Shown: one piece after another, positions 1 through 10,830 of the stretch | Layout: each line of letters opens with the position of its first letter | Numbering within the stretch: position 1 is the first letter of the stretch | From: Beroe ovata | Lineage: Eukaryota; Ctenophora; Nuda; Beroida; Beroidae | DNA length: 26,823 nucleotides | Assembly (NCBI GenBank): GCA_946803715.1 | Contig: CAMPET010000082.1 | Coordinates: 8,506 to 35,328, forward strand | Direction: 5' to 3' | Notes under the pieces: generated by a model | What the model saw: only the letters and a program-made list of their open reading frames with translations | The model's database searches: none | Told to the model about the DNA's origin: nothing | Program-made: the position numbers and the translations under genes

Positions 1-64
1 AGACACACACACACACATACACACACATACACACACATACACACACACACGCACACACACGCAC
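1..64. repeat. AC-rich microsatellite
   Basis: An (AC)n tract interrupted at regular intervals by T or G; the first part repeats a 10-nt unit of the form ACACACATAC. It ends at about base 64, where ordinary sequence begins. The window starts inside it, so its true length is unknown. Confidence 0.95.
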
Positions 65-1483
65 AGTTTTGAGACACCCTGCTCCAGGTGTCTTGAGACG
101 CTAGGGGGGCCGCTGACAGAATATCCCAGACATACCGCGTATGTTATGGAAAAGACACATACCGTCATAATATTTCTCTGCTATGATTGCATATGATTGT
201 GCCATTGTAGCTTCAATGGCTTTTTCTTGTCTAATTATCTGCTTATCATCATTAGATTCTCACGGAATTTTATGTAGTCTGTAGGGGCTGATATAGATAA
301 AGATGATAGAACCCGTCCAGCTCTCTGTCTAATCCTCCTCTCTCAATCCATCTTCGACTCTCTGAGCCAACTCTCTTGTCCAGTTACCGTCTGTGTAGGG
401 AACCTCGAATCTCAATTTCTGTAGGAATATTCTATAGATACATGGAAGCCAACTTAAAAATATCAAGATCAGAATTTTATCTCTCTTCATGACAGCTCAC
501 TGTTTCACATGAATATAATAACTGTGCCCTCAGAGATTTTCTGTTCACGATCTTCGTGCGGCTGGGTTAGAGGTAGGTGTCGGTAGCACCACGTGACTTT
601 GTTGTCCATTTGAATTTGTGGTGCAGAGTCGGATGCGTGAGTTCTGTTACAGTTTCGTGATGTGCATGACTACGCCACCCAAATGTGTCGCATGAATTGT
701 CGTCAGCACATATCATTACATCGTGTGTCACGTGGTCATGAGTGCTGGACCTCCGAGTCAGATTGTCAAATTCATTCTCTAATCCCCGTCAAGATGGTCG
801 AGTAATTTCACAGTTACTCGGCATACTCCCCACAATAGAGTCGCTCACTCGTCGACTAGCATTCGCAGTGGGGGACATCACGAATTGTAATATTATGATA
901 AGTTTGATTGCATGTCTCGTGTTGTATACGTGCGTCACGTGTGTTGTCATGACAACGCTGACTGGTTACCGGTCGAATCACGTGACACATTGCGCCCATT
1001 ACCACTAAGTGGTGTATATGTCGAAGTGTAACGATGTATGATACTGAAGTAGACACTGCAGGATGCACCCCCTGGGAACAGATGACATGTGATCTCCAAT
1101 AGTATAGTACAGATCGGATCTGTTTAATTTCCTATGTCACCTAGTAGCCTCGCCACGTTATTACTCGACACCATGGTGTTACGAGTATATTATTAACAAA
1201 GTACTACTACAATAACAGTAGATATCGCTGAGAAGAGACATACGTATCTCGCAGCGTCTTCCTTTTCGTGTTTGTATTTGTTGTTGTTGTTATATTTTCC
1301 GGTTGATATTTGTAAAGACGTAGCAGTTTTCCTCTGAAGAACCAGCAACTAGAATAGAACTACAAGGAACAGTCTCCCACGGCCCTACCTGACCTACCTG
1401 ACTATAGTCACTAGTTCCAAAGAAGAAGAAAGAACGTCCCACTCGTACGCTTATAGGTCCCGGCGCGCAGGGACCATCCCGCA
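65..1483. other. Non-coding stretch upstream of the first candidate exon
   Basis: No ORF here has convincing coding character. The longest (about 742-1008 on +) has a biased, low-complexity translation and no splice context. There is a short GTT run near 1280. The last 200 bases before 1484 could be a promoter or 5' UTR for the exon at 1484, but I see no TATA box or other site I can name. Confidence 0.5.
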
Positions 1484-1716
1484 ATGTCGTTCCGTAACTT
1501 CGTATCGACGTTTATCGACAAAGGTCCCACTCCGACGTCCTGCACGCCCACCACGGCAGTGGGCGGAGATCAGGAGGGAGGGGGGTCCCTGCACCCCTCA
1601 CTCGGCGGACTCTTGTCAGGTGGGACGCGCAGTAAGAGGGTTACTGCAGGGAATGTGCTGAACAAGTCCACGCTCTTTAACCTAACCAGAGACAGACACA
1701 AGCTCTTCGAGAAACC
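1484..1716 (+). CDS. Candidate first coding exon, possibly the dynein N-terminal extension
   Basis: An ATG at 1484 opens 233 nt or so of clean, CpG-rich coding sequence, ending at a GTTAGT donor (AAACCG|GTTAGT) in phase 0. The peptide starts MSFRNFVSTFIDKG, has a Gly/Ser/Thr/Pro-rich disordered middle, and ends in a basic segment (TRDRHKLFEKP). I recognise no domain. The next two candidate exons (2812-2886 and 3878-3919) are also phase 0 at both ends, so the three join without frameshift and could continue to the dynein exon at 14840. It could instead belong to a separate small gene. Coding nature is fairly likely; membership of the dynein gene is inference. Confidence 0.5.
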
Positions 1717-2688
1717 GGTTAGTAATGGTTCTCTTTATGTGAATAATATAGGAGTCCTTTGAGCTTTTGAGGTATGATATAAAGTAATTGTGGATTTGTA
1801 CATGAAACACAGTTGGTATAGGTAAAATTGTGACTTATATAGTGAATGCAAGTGTCTTGCCAAACACTTGCGCGATCTGTTATCATCAAATTTGTACTTT
1901 GTTGTGGCCGAAATTTGAGCCACAACCTCTGCGTCCTTGGTGGACTGCTACCGATGATTCATGAGCATAGGTATCACACGGGCAGACTGAGAGACACGGC
2001 ACATCCTCAATCAGTATTTCCCATGAGCAGCGCCACTGCTTACTCTGAGAAAATGAGAGTCTGATAGGCAACCATTAAAGCCACCTTACTCTATCCCATA
2101 CCATTAGCCACCCACTATCGTGTGCATGACTGGGAATAACAGATGAAATTGAAATGCGTCTCAAAATCGCGCAGTACCGTTATAGTGCTCTTACAGTGCA
2201 GGATATATGTTCGCTATCGGATTGAGCTGCCACAGACGCAGAATTCAGCACATGAGTAGGTAACGTGGCAACGAACAGAACACGACTTTTTGATTAATAA
2301 ACATGTTCAGTGTGTGTGTATGTGCATCAGCAGCCGCAGTGTGCTCCTAGGTATGACAGTGTTTGTGCTCAATGTCCTAGACTATGTCTATAGTGCAGCT
2401 CACCGCACCACGTGACAGCTAATATCCCTCACAGACAGTCAATGAAGTGCACACTATAATTCTCGACATGTTCTAATTTTCTCATCTCTGAAGTTTTCTG
2501 GTAGATATGATATTATCATCAGATGATGTTATAGAGTGATAAACATGGACACCTAATCCTATATATCAGTGAGCTGTGTTCAGCTGTGTTTCAGCCCTTG
2601 TTTCTATATTTGCGCTCATAAGCAGCATCCAAGAACCACACACATACCTTGTTGTGACATATATATAGGGTGCAGATTAGTTTGTTAT
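1717..2688. other. Intron-like stretch with no supported gene
   Basis: AT-rich sequence with only short ORFs in conflicting frames. It begins with the donor after 1716. No repeat, RNA gene or regulatory site could be named. Confidence 0.5.
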
Positions 2689-2733
2689 ATGCCACGACAC
2701 CGCTTTATACAGAGGGTGTGTTCAACGAAGCGG
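2689..2733 (+). CDS. Weak candidate mini-exon (15 codons)
   Basis: ATG-led 15-codon segment translating to MPRHRFIQRVCSTKR, ending CGG|GTGAGT in phase 0. The peptide is strongly basic and the same length as the exon at 14626-14670. It could splice to the phase-0 acceptor at 14840 as an alternative first exon. The evidence is only a strong donor, an in-frame ATG and composition, so chance is a real alternative. Confidence 0.25.
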
Positions 2734-2811
2734 GTGAGTTCTGTAAGTACAATCCTTTGTCAATAGTTGGCTGTGTGCACGTGTTTACTCGTGTTTATAC
2801 TTTTTCTCTAG

Positions 2812-2886
2812 CCCCCTCCCCCTCCCCCCGCTGCTACTGCTGCATATGTCCAGAATCAGTATATCATGGGTCTGACTAAGAGAAAG
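2812..2886 (+). CDS. Candidate proline-rich exon
   Basis: A strong pyrimidine-tract acceptor (TTTTTCTCTAG) precedes 75 nt (25 codons, phase 0 at both ends), followed by AAG|GTAAGG. The translation is six prolines, an Ala/Thr patch and a basic end (YIMGLTKRK). It joins in frame after 1716 and before 3878. The run of C bases doubles as the proline codons, so part of the signal could be low-complexity DNA. Function unknown; probably a flexible linker if translated. Confidence 0.45.
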
Positions 2887-3877
2887 GTAAGGTAGGGTGT
2901 GGCCTCAAGTCTTGTTATTTTGTGTTTCAGTTTTCATCATTTGATGTCGAATAAAAGCCTATTGTTCTCTGTTACATGAAATCTTGGAAGTACCTCCCCC
3001 ATGCTCATTATGAGCGATACAAAACGCAAATGTAAATTGTGTGGTGAACCGTTTATATACTAAGCTTATTAATCACTTGAAGACATTTTCACATTCCGTC
3101 CTCCCCTACTAAGAGGGTCACATTTCGTCATAACCAATTAAAGAAGCCGGTTCACGGTATCTTCCTCCATAAGAAAACATCACGGTGAAGAGTTTTTGTG
3201 ATGTGTCTGCTTAATAGGAATGTCCTACCGAGAGCAGGAGAGCTGATTGTTGCTGCTCCATTTCAATTAGAGCTCACTGTTTATCCTATGGTGTGCTTAA
3301 TCCAGCACGCAACTCACACCTGACTCATAATGTCTCCTGTGATTTAGTTTAATCGGTCACATATACATGATTGTGTGACCTGCCTTAGTTCATCCTCATA
3401 GCGTTTATATTATACTTCCCGTTGTCTTGGCAACGATTTGCTTCACAGCCCCACTGTTGCACGCAATCGACACAATCGACACAACTATCCGGCCAATTCC
3501 AAATAAAAGAGAACATTCCATTGAAATACTCGTGCAGTTTCGCTGGTGTTTTTTGTGTTTTGCCCTCGAATTGTTCTTAGCACATTTTTTCGTGTTTTAT
3601 TTGAGGGAGATCTTTTAACTGGTATGTCTTCCATAGATTGAACAATAAACTAACAATGCTGACCTTCTCCATACGTTCTTGTCAAGGGATGAATTTGATA
3701 TAAATTTGATATGGACCCCGAATCGAAAGTTTCCAAGCTCGGAACATATATACCTATTCCCTGTGTTTCATGTACTATAGATCCACCGGAATTCCCCAAA
3801 CTCGGATCTTAATACCGACAGGATATAGATTCCATCTCCCATCTTTAATCAATGCATCAACTCCCCCTCCTACTCAG
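2887..3877. other. Intron-like stretch with no supported gene
   Basis: AT-rich sequence between two candidate exons. The small ORF at 3427-3618 has no codon pattern or splice context that suggests a gene. Nothing else is visible. Confidence 0.5.
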
Positions 3878-3919
3878 GTTATCAACAGAAGAATGAGTTT
3901 GGTGTCTCTAGCGGTTCAA
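3878..3919 (+). CDS. Weak candidate micro-exon (14 codons)
   Basis: Pyrimidine-rich acceptor (CTCCTACTCAG) at 3876-3877, then 42 nt in phase 0 translating to VINRRMSLVSLAVQ, then CAA|GTGAGT. It would extend the peptide from 1484 and 2812. The signals are good, but the exon is too short to judge by composition. Confidence 0.3.
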
Positions 3920-6348
3920 GTGAGTTCTGCAAGTTATTATGACTAGGTTTTCGACAATTAATTCACTAGTTTTGAATTTTCACTGATACGTTATTTAATA
4001 GAATCGAAGAAAGTCGGAGATAATTTTTCACCAAGTTACTTATTATTGTTTCATCATAGTGATGACACTTTTGTTTTTCTCGTTATTCATAAGCTCCGTC
4101 ATCTTAGCCTCACGGGACACTGCTCGGATGTGATGAAGGAAGTCATAACTCATAAACAGACTATAGCTGGCACCACAATCATAATATTGACTACTTATTG
4201 AGTTTTAACAATTTAAATACTTGTCTAAAACCGCAGTGTGGTAAAGTATTACCTCAGTATTTTGCTTTGTTTAGTGATGAGCATCATGCCATCATGCACT
4301 CATGGCTCGTAGGATGTTTTATGCTCATGATATTTGCTTGGAAGCGTCTAAATATATCAAGTAAATTTTGACTGTGGGCCGTTCCAATGGATTTGAATGG
4401 ATATTCAATAAAAAGAAATCGTCTAATGCATGGGGAAATGAATTGCAGCCAGAACATTTCACCCAAGACAACAAAGAAGGAGTAATAAATGGAAGGAGTA
4501 CCGAATACAACGTTGGAGGCCCTCGAGAATGCTTTGCAGATTGCAGAGTATTATTTCGATTTATCCCAACTTCTATTCAAGACCACAGTTTCAATTTGAC
4601 ACTGCAACTTCTCAACTTGCTGTTCAATCAGAGCCTAGCCCACTGATGTGATGATTCAATAATTAATTTCACATTGTCCACAAGTATGATCTATAATGCA
4701 ACTCTTCTAAACAACTCATTAACTCGATGAATTCCTTTTGTTTTAATACCTCTCTCAAATACTTGTCGGTGTGAAGCACTAATTCCTGTGATCTGCTTGA
4801 TCTGTTGTGTATTGTTACTTCTTTGACATACTCAAAATTTAAGAAGATTTAACAATTGCATTTGTTACTATCATGTTTTTGTCTCATATTAGCAGCTATA
4901 TAACCTGTGTAATTTCGTTCACGACCTGTTCGGTTAGTGTCCGTTCTCTCTCTCCACAACAGAAGTACTTTGGTGGACATAATTGTGATGACGATTTGCA
5001 CTGTGATGGTATCAGGTAGCCAAAGCCGACGCCGAATTCCTGATCAGCCACTATTTTGCCAGCCTAGCTCATGCCAAATTTTCAGGGTGGTATGGAATCA
5101 TCCATCACAGCGTGGTATCAGATGCAACTATAATAATAGAATAATAAACAGAATAATTGGGTTTGAAATCGCACTCTAGTGTTATCAAAGAAACCTGCAA
5201 TCTATACACTATACCTTTATTTGGTGCTGGGCCATGTGTTCCTCTTTCATAGACTTTAGACTGTAACGTTGCATTCTTTAGAAATGGCATCAGCCTTCAT
5301 CAACTGCAATTTCTCTCAAAATACCAACTAAAGTTCTACGGTCAAGGAACGATATCATAATATCTACCTCACTTATTTATAGATGCTGGTAATATTCACA
5401 TAAAATGTTAAGCTCAGATCATGGAATGTAATAGTTTTCAGTTGGTACAGGAGGATGAAATTGGATAAAAGACCGATCCCATTTCAGCTACATACTTATA
5501 TAGTACACCTGAAGAAGGTTATTGTACGTTTGTTTTAGACTGCAGTAACTTTGCTGATGATTAGAATCAGGATTCTCCTCTATCTAATATTACAGTAACT
5601 ATATTTGATTGAATTATCTTCCAATATTGAGAAGTGAAGCAGTTGTTATGGTAATCCAATACTGTGATCTTAGCGCTACTTCAGAATAGGCTTAAGACCA
5701 TTTTTGAGTAATTTTTGCAATATAAGTACTATAGGTACTATAGGTACTTTATAGCTCCTCGGTAATGCTTCACGTAATGATGCACCATAAGTTTTGGGCA
5801 TTTAACGATTCTCAGCTCTGCAGTAGTGTACAGCATGAGTCTGATGTTTTATTACCGGCTACTCCATGCAGGGCTGAGCCGTTTTTATCCTGATTGTTCC
5901 CTAATTCGTGTCTCCTTGCCAAATCTTTAAATATTGCCATCTTTTTGTTTCGATACTCTGCTGCTCTTCTTCTGTAGTTCTTTCAGCGTTGTTCAACTTT
6001 CTATCAACTATGGCAATATGCAATATGCTAGTCTGGTACCTGTTTCGCTCAATGTAACTGTTTGGAATTTGACAATTAATCAGTGGCTACAGGATATCAC
6101 ATTACGATAACAATCAGTATGGCATTGGTGCATTCATGCAGCAGTGGTTGTTAAAAACAAGAACATTAATGGTTTTAACAAAATCTATTTAGTCTGAAAG
6201 TCCCCTATGACAACTGACAAGATAGCTACCTATACCGCTTATTTACTACCTACCCATTGTTCATTTCTTCCTCTAATTATTCGTGTAGTTGAGACGCACC
6301 ATGTAACTTGATGAAGACAATGCAAGACTCCTGAATATTACAAACATC
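3920..6348. other. 2.4-kb stretch without a supported gene
   Basis: AT-rich, with scattered short ORFs that overlap on both strands. A small tandem (CTATAGGTA type) lies near 5727-5750. One acceptor-like site with a 53-nt open segment at 4963-5015 was considered and rejected for phase reasons. I see no mobile-element protein, RNA gene or clear regulatory site. Confidence 0.5.
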
Positions 6349-6531
6349 ATGATGGCTGCCCCAAGACTGAGTATCGGTCACGCTGTTTCAAGCACCAGTC
6401 TCACACCTATCAACTTGAGCCTGCTTCCTGGACCTTGTCAAGATGGCCCTATTTCCCCTGGCTCCCCCAGTACGGTACCCGTGAGAAGGGTCTCCAGGGT
6501 ATCTGACATCCAGGGAATAATCCAAAACGAG
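6349..6531 (+). CDS. Candidate alternative first exon (61 codons)
   Basis: Two adjacent ATGs (6349, 6352) open 61 codons ending GAG|GTAAGT, a near-ideal donor, in phase 0. The peptide begins MMAAPRLSIGHAVSS, is Pro/Ser-rich in the middle, and ends with an amphipathic basic-to-polar stretch (VRRVSRVSDIQGIIQNE). An in-frame stop at 6304-6306 and the absence of a usable phase-0 acceptor argue that this is a true first exon rather than an internal one. It could splice to the dynein exon at 14840. No known domain is recognised. Confidence 0.45.
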
Positions 6532-7090
6532 GTAAGTGGGCGTTGAAATGAGGGGGAACTCGAAAAATGGTACATTGCTACAATTACTGTAATACTGTAG
6601 TAAATGTGACGTCATGAAATGATGAAGGTGTCAGACTTAAGAGTGAGATATATGTTTATTGTGCTTTCGATTCATGGACAATTCGTAGACAACAGATATG
6701 ACACCATAGGGACCTAAGTCATAGTTCTATTTGCTTGCCCAACAATTATTACAGTTTCTCAACGTCGCAGTATCGCAACATTCTTTGAATCGTGTATAAT
6801 TGCTCAAGCTACTTCTCAAAACTCTCTTGACTCACGTCGTTTATTTGTTTATATCGAGCATCAAAAGATGATAGTGCAGGTCTCTGGTCACACCTGACTA
6901 GTTATTTAAGATACAGTGATCTCTCCTTCTTCAATATATCTCAGCCAAATCACACATGGTGACTTTCTTTTGCTCAAAAATGCACAAAAAACTAGCTATA
7001 TTGCCACAACAATTTATCTACAGTTAGTTTTGCTTCAACATTTTATACTTTTCGTAGAGTATTTTGAATTGAGCTTCGCTCATGATATAG

Positions 7091-7162
7091 ATGTTGAATC
7101 TTGTCAAACAGTTTGGCCGACAAAGAAGATTCAATGGTGGATTTGTGGTGAAGACTAAAGAG
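7091..7162 (+). CDS. Candidate mini-exon (24 codons)
   Basis: ATG at 7091, directly after an AG that could itself act as acceptor. The 24 codons begin MLNLVKQFGRQRRFNGG and end VVKTKE, at GAG|GTAAGG, phase 0. The peptide is basic and amphipathic, like the segment that precedes the conserved dynein start in DNAH5. It is either an alternative first exon or an internal exon. It was found by its splice signal and frame, not by homology. Confidence 0.35.
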
Positions 7163-7287
7163 GTAAGGACCATGTCCCATAGCCCCATAACCCAAATTGA
7201 GCCAGTAATCTTTGCCTAACGCCTAAACAGGAGGAATCTTTGATCGCACTGATAAAGTACTTTTCACTTATCCTGAGATCTCTGGAG

Positions 7288-7620
7288 TGGTCAGATGGTA
7301 TATTGGTTAAGTGCAGTTGAGCCGTGATTTAAAGATCCCCGTTCGATTCTCTGCCAAGCCCACTGAGCTAACTCATTGGGTGAAAAAAACTTAGTCTCTG
7401 AGGCGCCTAAGGCCAGACATCCATACTGGTCACTCAGCTAAACATACAGGAAAGTGGAAACTGTGTGCGAGGGTTAACTAAGATGTTGGCATTGCTGCTT
7501 GAGCGGATAAAGTATGGACTACAATTTCTCATGACTGGTTCCCGTTTACCCGTTATATTGGCCATAGAATAAAACCTTCGGAATAGAAAGAAAACCCTTC
7601 AAAGAAAAGAAGAAAGAATT
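7288..7620 (+). mobile_element. Probable tRNA-derived SINE
   Basis: The head carries tRNA-like internal promoter elements: an A-box-like region with the D-loop-type string ATTGGTTAAG near 7305, and a B-box-like CGTTCGATTCT at about 7341-7351. It is followed by a non-tRNA body and ends in an A/G-rich tail (7577-7620). The cloverleaf stems pair poorly, so it is not a working tRNA. I did not find clear target-site duplications. The boundaries are approximate. Confidence 0.55.
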
Positions 7621-8187
7621 AGAAATTAACTCATCTATTATTGATATGCAAGGTTTTTCCTTCTTCTGATGAGAATATCCTCAATCTAACACTTTGGCGG
7701 CGGCATGATTAGTTGGGCATGCGCTATGCCGGCGCTGGCACAGTGCATACCCATTAGGTAAACAATAAGCATCGGGTAACTGTATACCTGGAACACTCAA
7801 TTCACCAAACAAGGGAGGATCCTGTAGCTCTAGAGGACCTCATTTGCAATTATACCTGATGATTCGACTCTAGTTTCAATTCCTGCTTTACAAATGATGT
7901 AGGTAACTGGATAGCCAACTTTCTGACCATGATTCTCTGCTGTAATTCCTTTTCAACTACTTTATTCTACTATTCTATGCCTTGATAATTGCCCACTCGA
8001 TGGCTGTATTACCTTTTGTAGGTCTACTCTGTTTTATGGTGATATGGATTTACCTTGATTCCATCCTATTGTCTAAGTTGGTCTTGCACTCAATTCTCAT
8101 GTACGATATGATTCAATATTCACTTATATTCATTTTTGTTAGCATATGACAAACATTGCTTAGGTGCCTGTGTCTAAATCATCAGCA

Positions 8188-8217
8188 ATTGGTCACTTTC
8201 ATCATGAAGTGACCAAT
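8188..8217. repeat. Small inverted repeat
   Basis: Perfect 11-nt arms (ATTGGTCACTT at 8188-8198 and its complement at 8207-8217) around an 8-nt loop. Function unknown. Confidence 0.8.
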
Positions 8218-8609
8218 AGCTGCCGACTTTTTCTCTTTAGAGATAAGCTTCCTCTTCACGCTCAATATTTTGCACGTTTTTTTATCTTAGATCGGCCACA
8301 CTGGGAAACATATTAATATGCATTTCATAACGGAGTGTGAGTCTAAAGCAGACCGAGATACTTTGATAGGGATCTCATGATTAATTCTGTGCAGCAATCT
8401 CGACAACAAAGTTTATCCAACAGCAGCAGAAAAAGAAACAGTCAACAATAACAAAATCAGCTTCAGAATTGGCGATTTCTTAATTTTTTTCGAAAAATCT
8501 ACTCTTGGTTGGGTTTCTACATACTGCACTTGTTTTATTTTCCACTTCGCATGTTTTTGTCTGTCCTATGCAAATTGCCTAGCAACCGTCTCTGAGGTAC
8601 GTGATCAAG

Positions 8610-8681
8610 ATGTATATGCTGGTGAGGAAGGTTTCCGTCTCCAAGATACGGCAGATAAACCAACAGTTCATCAATCACGCT
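8610..8681 (+). CDS. Candidate mini-exon (24 or 33 codons)
   Basis: ATG at 8610 opens 24 codons (MYMLVRKVSVSKIRQINQQF then INHA) ending GCT|GTGAGT, phase 0. Upstream, TTTTTGTCTGTCC...GCCTAG at 8581-8582 is a good acceptor that would start an in-frame 33-codon exon at 8583. It can therefore be read as an internal exon (8583-8681, phase 0/0) or as an ATG-led first exon. The basic amphipathic composition resembles the 7091 and 10131 candidates. Confidence 0.35.
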
Positions 8682-9304
8682 GTGAGTGCTGTGGCTTTTC
8701 GTGATCTCTCATAAGTTATCAGGCGAAGTTCTAAATTTCTTAACACTCGGGAGATGGAAGTATTCCAAAGTCAAAAATTATTTAACGCCCGCTGACTTCT
8801 TAACTGCTGGAATTCCTGCTAACAGAATGCCAATTATTTGATGGGCTCTATTGGCATCCCGTGTAACACCTTTCGTGATAAACGGTGCGATATTGTTCTC
8901 ATAGTGCTACCACCTCTATCCTTTATGTGAAGTAGAGCAAATCACACGCTTGAGAGAGGTCGAATGGTCGATGTGTACAAGGTTTTGCAATTTTGTGCTC
9001 CAATCACGATATATGACATATTAGAGTCCTGCTGAGCATAATATGTTGGGAACTGACGTCTTCACTATCATGAAGGAGTATACCGGTATATATATTGGTA
9101 TCCGTAATTTGACCCTTGTCCAGAGCTTGTATTCTGTTGTCATGGTAATCTGCTCTGATTGTAATCAGCTCTGCCGCGGCAGCACCTGTTTAAGCGGCCG
9201 GGAGATCCTTGTTCTTTCTCTTATTCCAGAGCTGTATTTGTAGTAAACAACATAGAGCTTGAGCAGCTTGTTCCATCTCTGTTCCATCTTTGTTATCATA
9301 CACC
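8682..9304. other. Intron-like stretch with no supported gene
   Basis: Only a 66-codon ORF at 9043-9243 with no splice context or recognisable product. Nothing else identified. Confidence 0.45.
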
Positions 9305-9358
9305 ATGTTACACCCTACAACAGCTGATCCTGCCACTGCCCTCCTTGCCAATCATGAG
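9305..9358 (+). CDS. Weak candidate mini-exon (18 codons)
   Basis: ATG-led, MLHPTTADPATALLANHE, ending GAG|GTGAGT in phase 0. No in-frame phase-0 acceptor lies upstream, so it would have to be a first exon. The peptide is not basic, unlike most of the others. Low confidence. Confidence 0.22.
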
Positions 9359-9957
9359 GTGAGTACAGCAGTGACAATATTATAACTGTTTAATGCAGGT
9401 GCCTGGTCTTGTCTGCAAGCTTAGACGAAGATGTGAAGGTCCTCAGAACAGTTTTGTAACCAACTGATCTCACCAAATTAGTTCTATCGGAGCCCACATT
9501 CACTAAACAGTCTTTTCAAACGAAGAATTTCCTCCCTACCTAGAGTCGACAAGTGGAAGTCATTAGTCATGAGGTGGAGTCCACTTGACATGAGTGATTG
9601 CACTGATCAGATTAATCACAACATTGACAGTACAGTTGAAATTTGCCAAAGAGTCTGCTTCATCCTAATGACATGCCTCCTTTATTTGGAACTTCATTCT
9701 GAAGTAATGGCATCATAACTTCACTCATGTTTTGCCATCATGTCTACCCTCTTGGAACTGGAGTAGAGCATTTGAGGATGCCCGGCATGAGAGGGACTCG
9801 TGTAGATCATTGCAAGTGTCTCATGCATGAAGTGCAATTGAATTTGATGGTTCTGGTGCAGTTTATGGCTATTCGATATTCATGATGATTTATGGCACCT
9901 ATATTCTATAACTATAAGTTGGTACACGTGTCTTAATATGGTGAGGGGTCATATGTA

Positions 9958-9999
9958 ATGAGATTCCCGACTACATACCTACAATTCATGCTGGCATTT
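9958..9999 (+). CDS. Very weak candidate mini-exon (14 codons)
   Basis: ATG-led MRFPTTYLQFMLAF ending TTT|GTGAGT, phase 0. The donor lacks the usual G before the junction. It is recorded because it fits the same ATG/phase-0 pattern as its neighbours. Confidence 0.12.
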
Positions 10000-10130
10000 G
10001 TGAGTTATTTCAATTAGGTGCCATTTACCAGTAAAGTTGTTTACACTTGGTTTCCAGCTGTTGTTATCTAATCGGTTCCCTTCACTATTCGGCAAAATTG
10101 CGTTGAGGATAGTGCATTTCTCGGGAAATC

Positions 10131-10211
10131 ATGAATAAGAAGAGGAAGGGCTCTCAGAAACTCCATGCAGTTGTTTGGATTAGGTCAACCATCCAGCGTC
10201 GCATGTCCGGG
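10131..10211 (+). CDS. Candidate mini-exon resembling the DNAH5 N-terminus
   Basis: ATG at 10131 opens 27 codons ending GGG|GTGAGT, phase 0. The peptide begins MNKKRKGSQKLHAVVWIRST and ends IQRRMSG. It is rich in basic and hydrophobic residues. From memory, it resembles in spacing the first 20-25 residues of vertebrate DNAH5, which likewise precede an EKE-rich segment and the conserved LDARHNYL motif. Joined to 14840 it gives a very DNAH5-like start. It shares the opening MNK with the exon at 14626. An in-frame acceptor at 10111-10112 would make it an internal 33-codon exon. Confidence 0.35.
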
Positions 10212-10315
10212 GTGAGTATGGCTGAGGGTGTGGGAATTCTGTCAATTTTCGTACTCACATACACAGAAGTTAAGCCTACTTGATCGTCTACACAGGGATA
10301 TCTATGCACTAGTAC

Positions 10316-10350
10316 CCTTGGTGCACTTACCTTGGTGCACTTACCTTGGT
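10316..10350. repeat. 14-bp tandem repeat, about 2.5 copies
   Basis: The unit CCTTGGTGCACTTA occurs twice in full, followed by CCTTGG. Read on the minus strand, each copy presents an AAG|GTAAGT-like donor. Confidence 0.85.
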
Positions 10351-10716
10351 CCAAGATAACATGAAAACCACGATAAGTTGAACGATCAAACCTCAAAGTG
10401 CTGTGGAAACTTGTGACTCATATCACATGTCTTATGCCATGGTCCAAGCTGCAAATGGAGTATCTCCTGCTGAGTTTATATGTGTCTTACCTCCTTCTCA
10501 TGGCCCTTCTCTAGAAAACGTGTGCTATACGTATTCTATGAAGAGCAATATCAAAATCAGATCCGGCAGCACACATTGTCTCACATATAGCCAGACGCAG
10601 CTTGTTGCTAATTGATGTGCATATCCCAAGCCATGTGGTCCGTTTAAAAAGAACCTATTCACTAGACGTTATATCCGTTGTTGAGTGCAGTTTCCTCCTA
10701 CTCACGAAGTGGTAAC

Positions 10717-10830
10717 ATGAGTAGTTGGATATTCACCCCGACTAACCGGCCTGGTGTTCCGGACTCGGTCGTGTCCGTCAGGACCGAACGGAGGGACGTT
10801 TACTATGCCCGGAAACTCTTTGTGCATTGT
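10717..10830 (+). CDS. Candidate first or internal exon (38 or 55 codons)
   Basis: ATG at 10717 opens 38 codons ending TGT|GTGAGT in phase 0. The sequence is CpG-rich and looks coding. The peptide begins MSSWIFTPTNRPGVPDS and ends in a basic segment (RTERRDVYYARKLFVHC). An acceptor at 10664-10665 would give an in-frame 55-codon internal exon from 10666. No domain is recognised. Linking it to the dynein gene is inference from the phase and from the absence of any other gene between it and 14840. Confidence 0.45.

Larger units (their letters stand above)
7163..8582. other. Intron-like stretch holding a SINE-like repeat
   Basis: Apart from the repeat at 7288-7620 and a small inverted repeat at 8188-8217, this is AT-rich DNA with no supported gene. 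Confidence 0.5.

Noticed and set aside
4963-5015. Possible exon after a strong pyrimidine-tract acceptor (starts KYFGGHNCDDD)
   Set aside because: It ends in phase 1 or 2 depending on the donor, so it cannot join the phase-0 neighbours; the donor is weak and no homology is recognised.
7288-7370. A working tRNA gene
   Set aside because: Box-like motifs are present, but the acceptor, anticodon and T stems do not pair well; a SINE head fits better.
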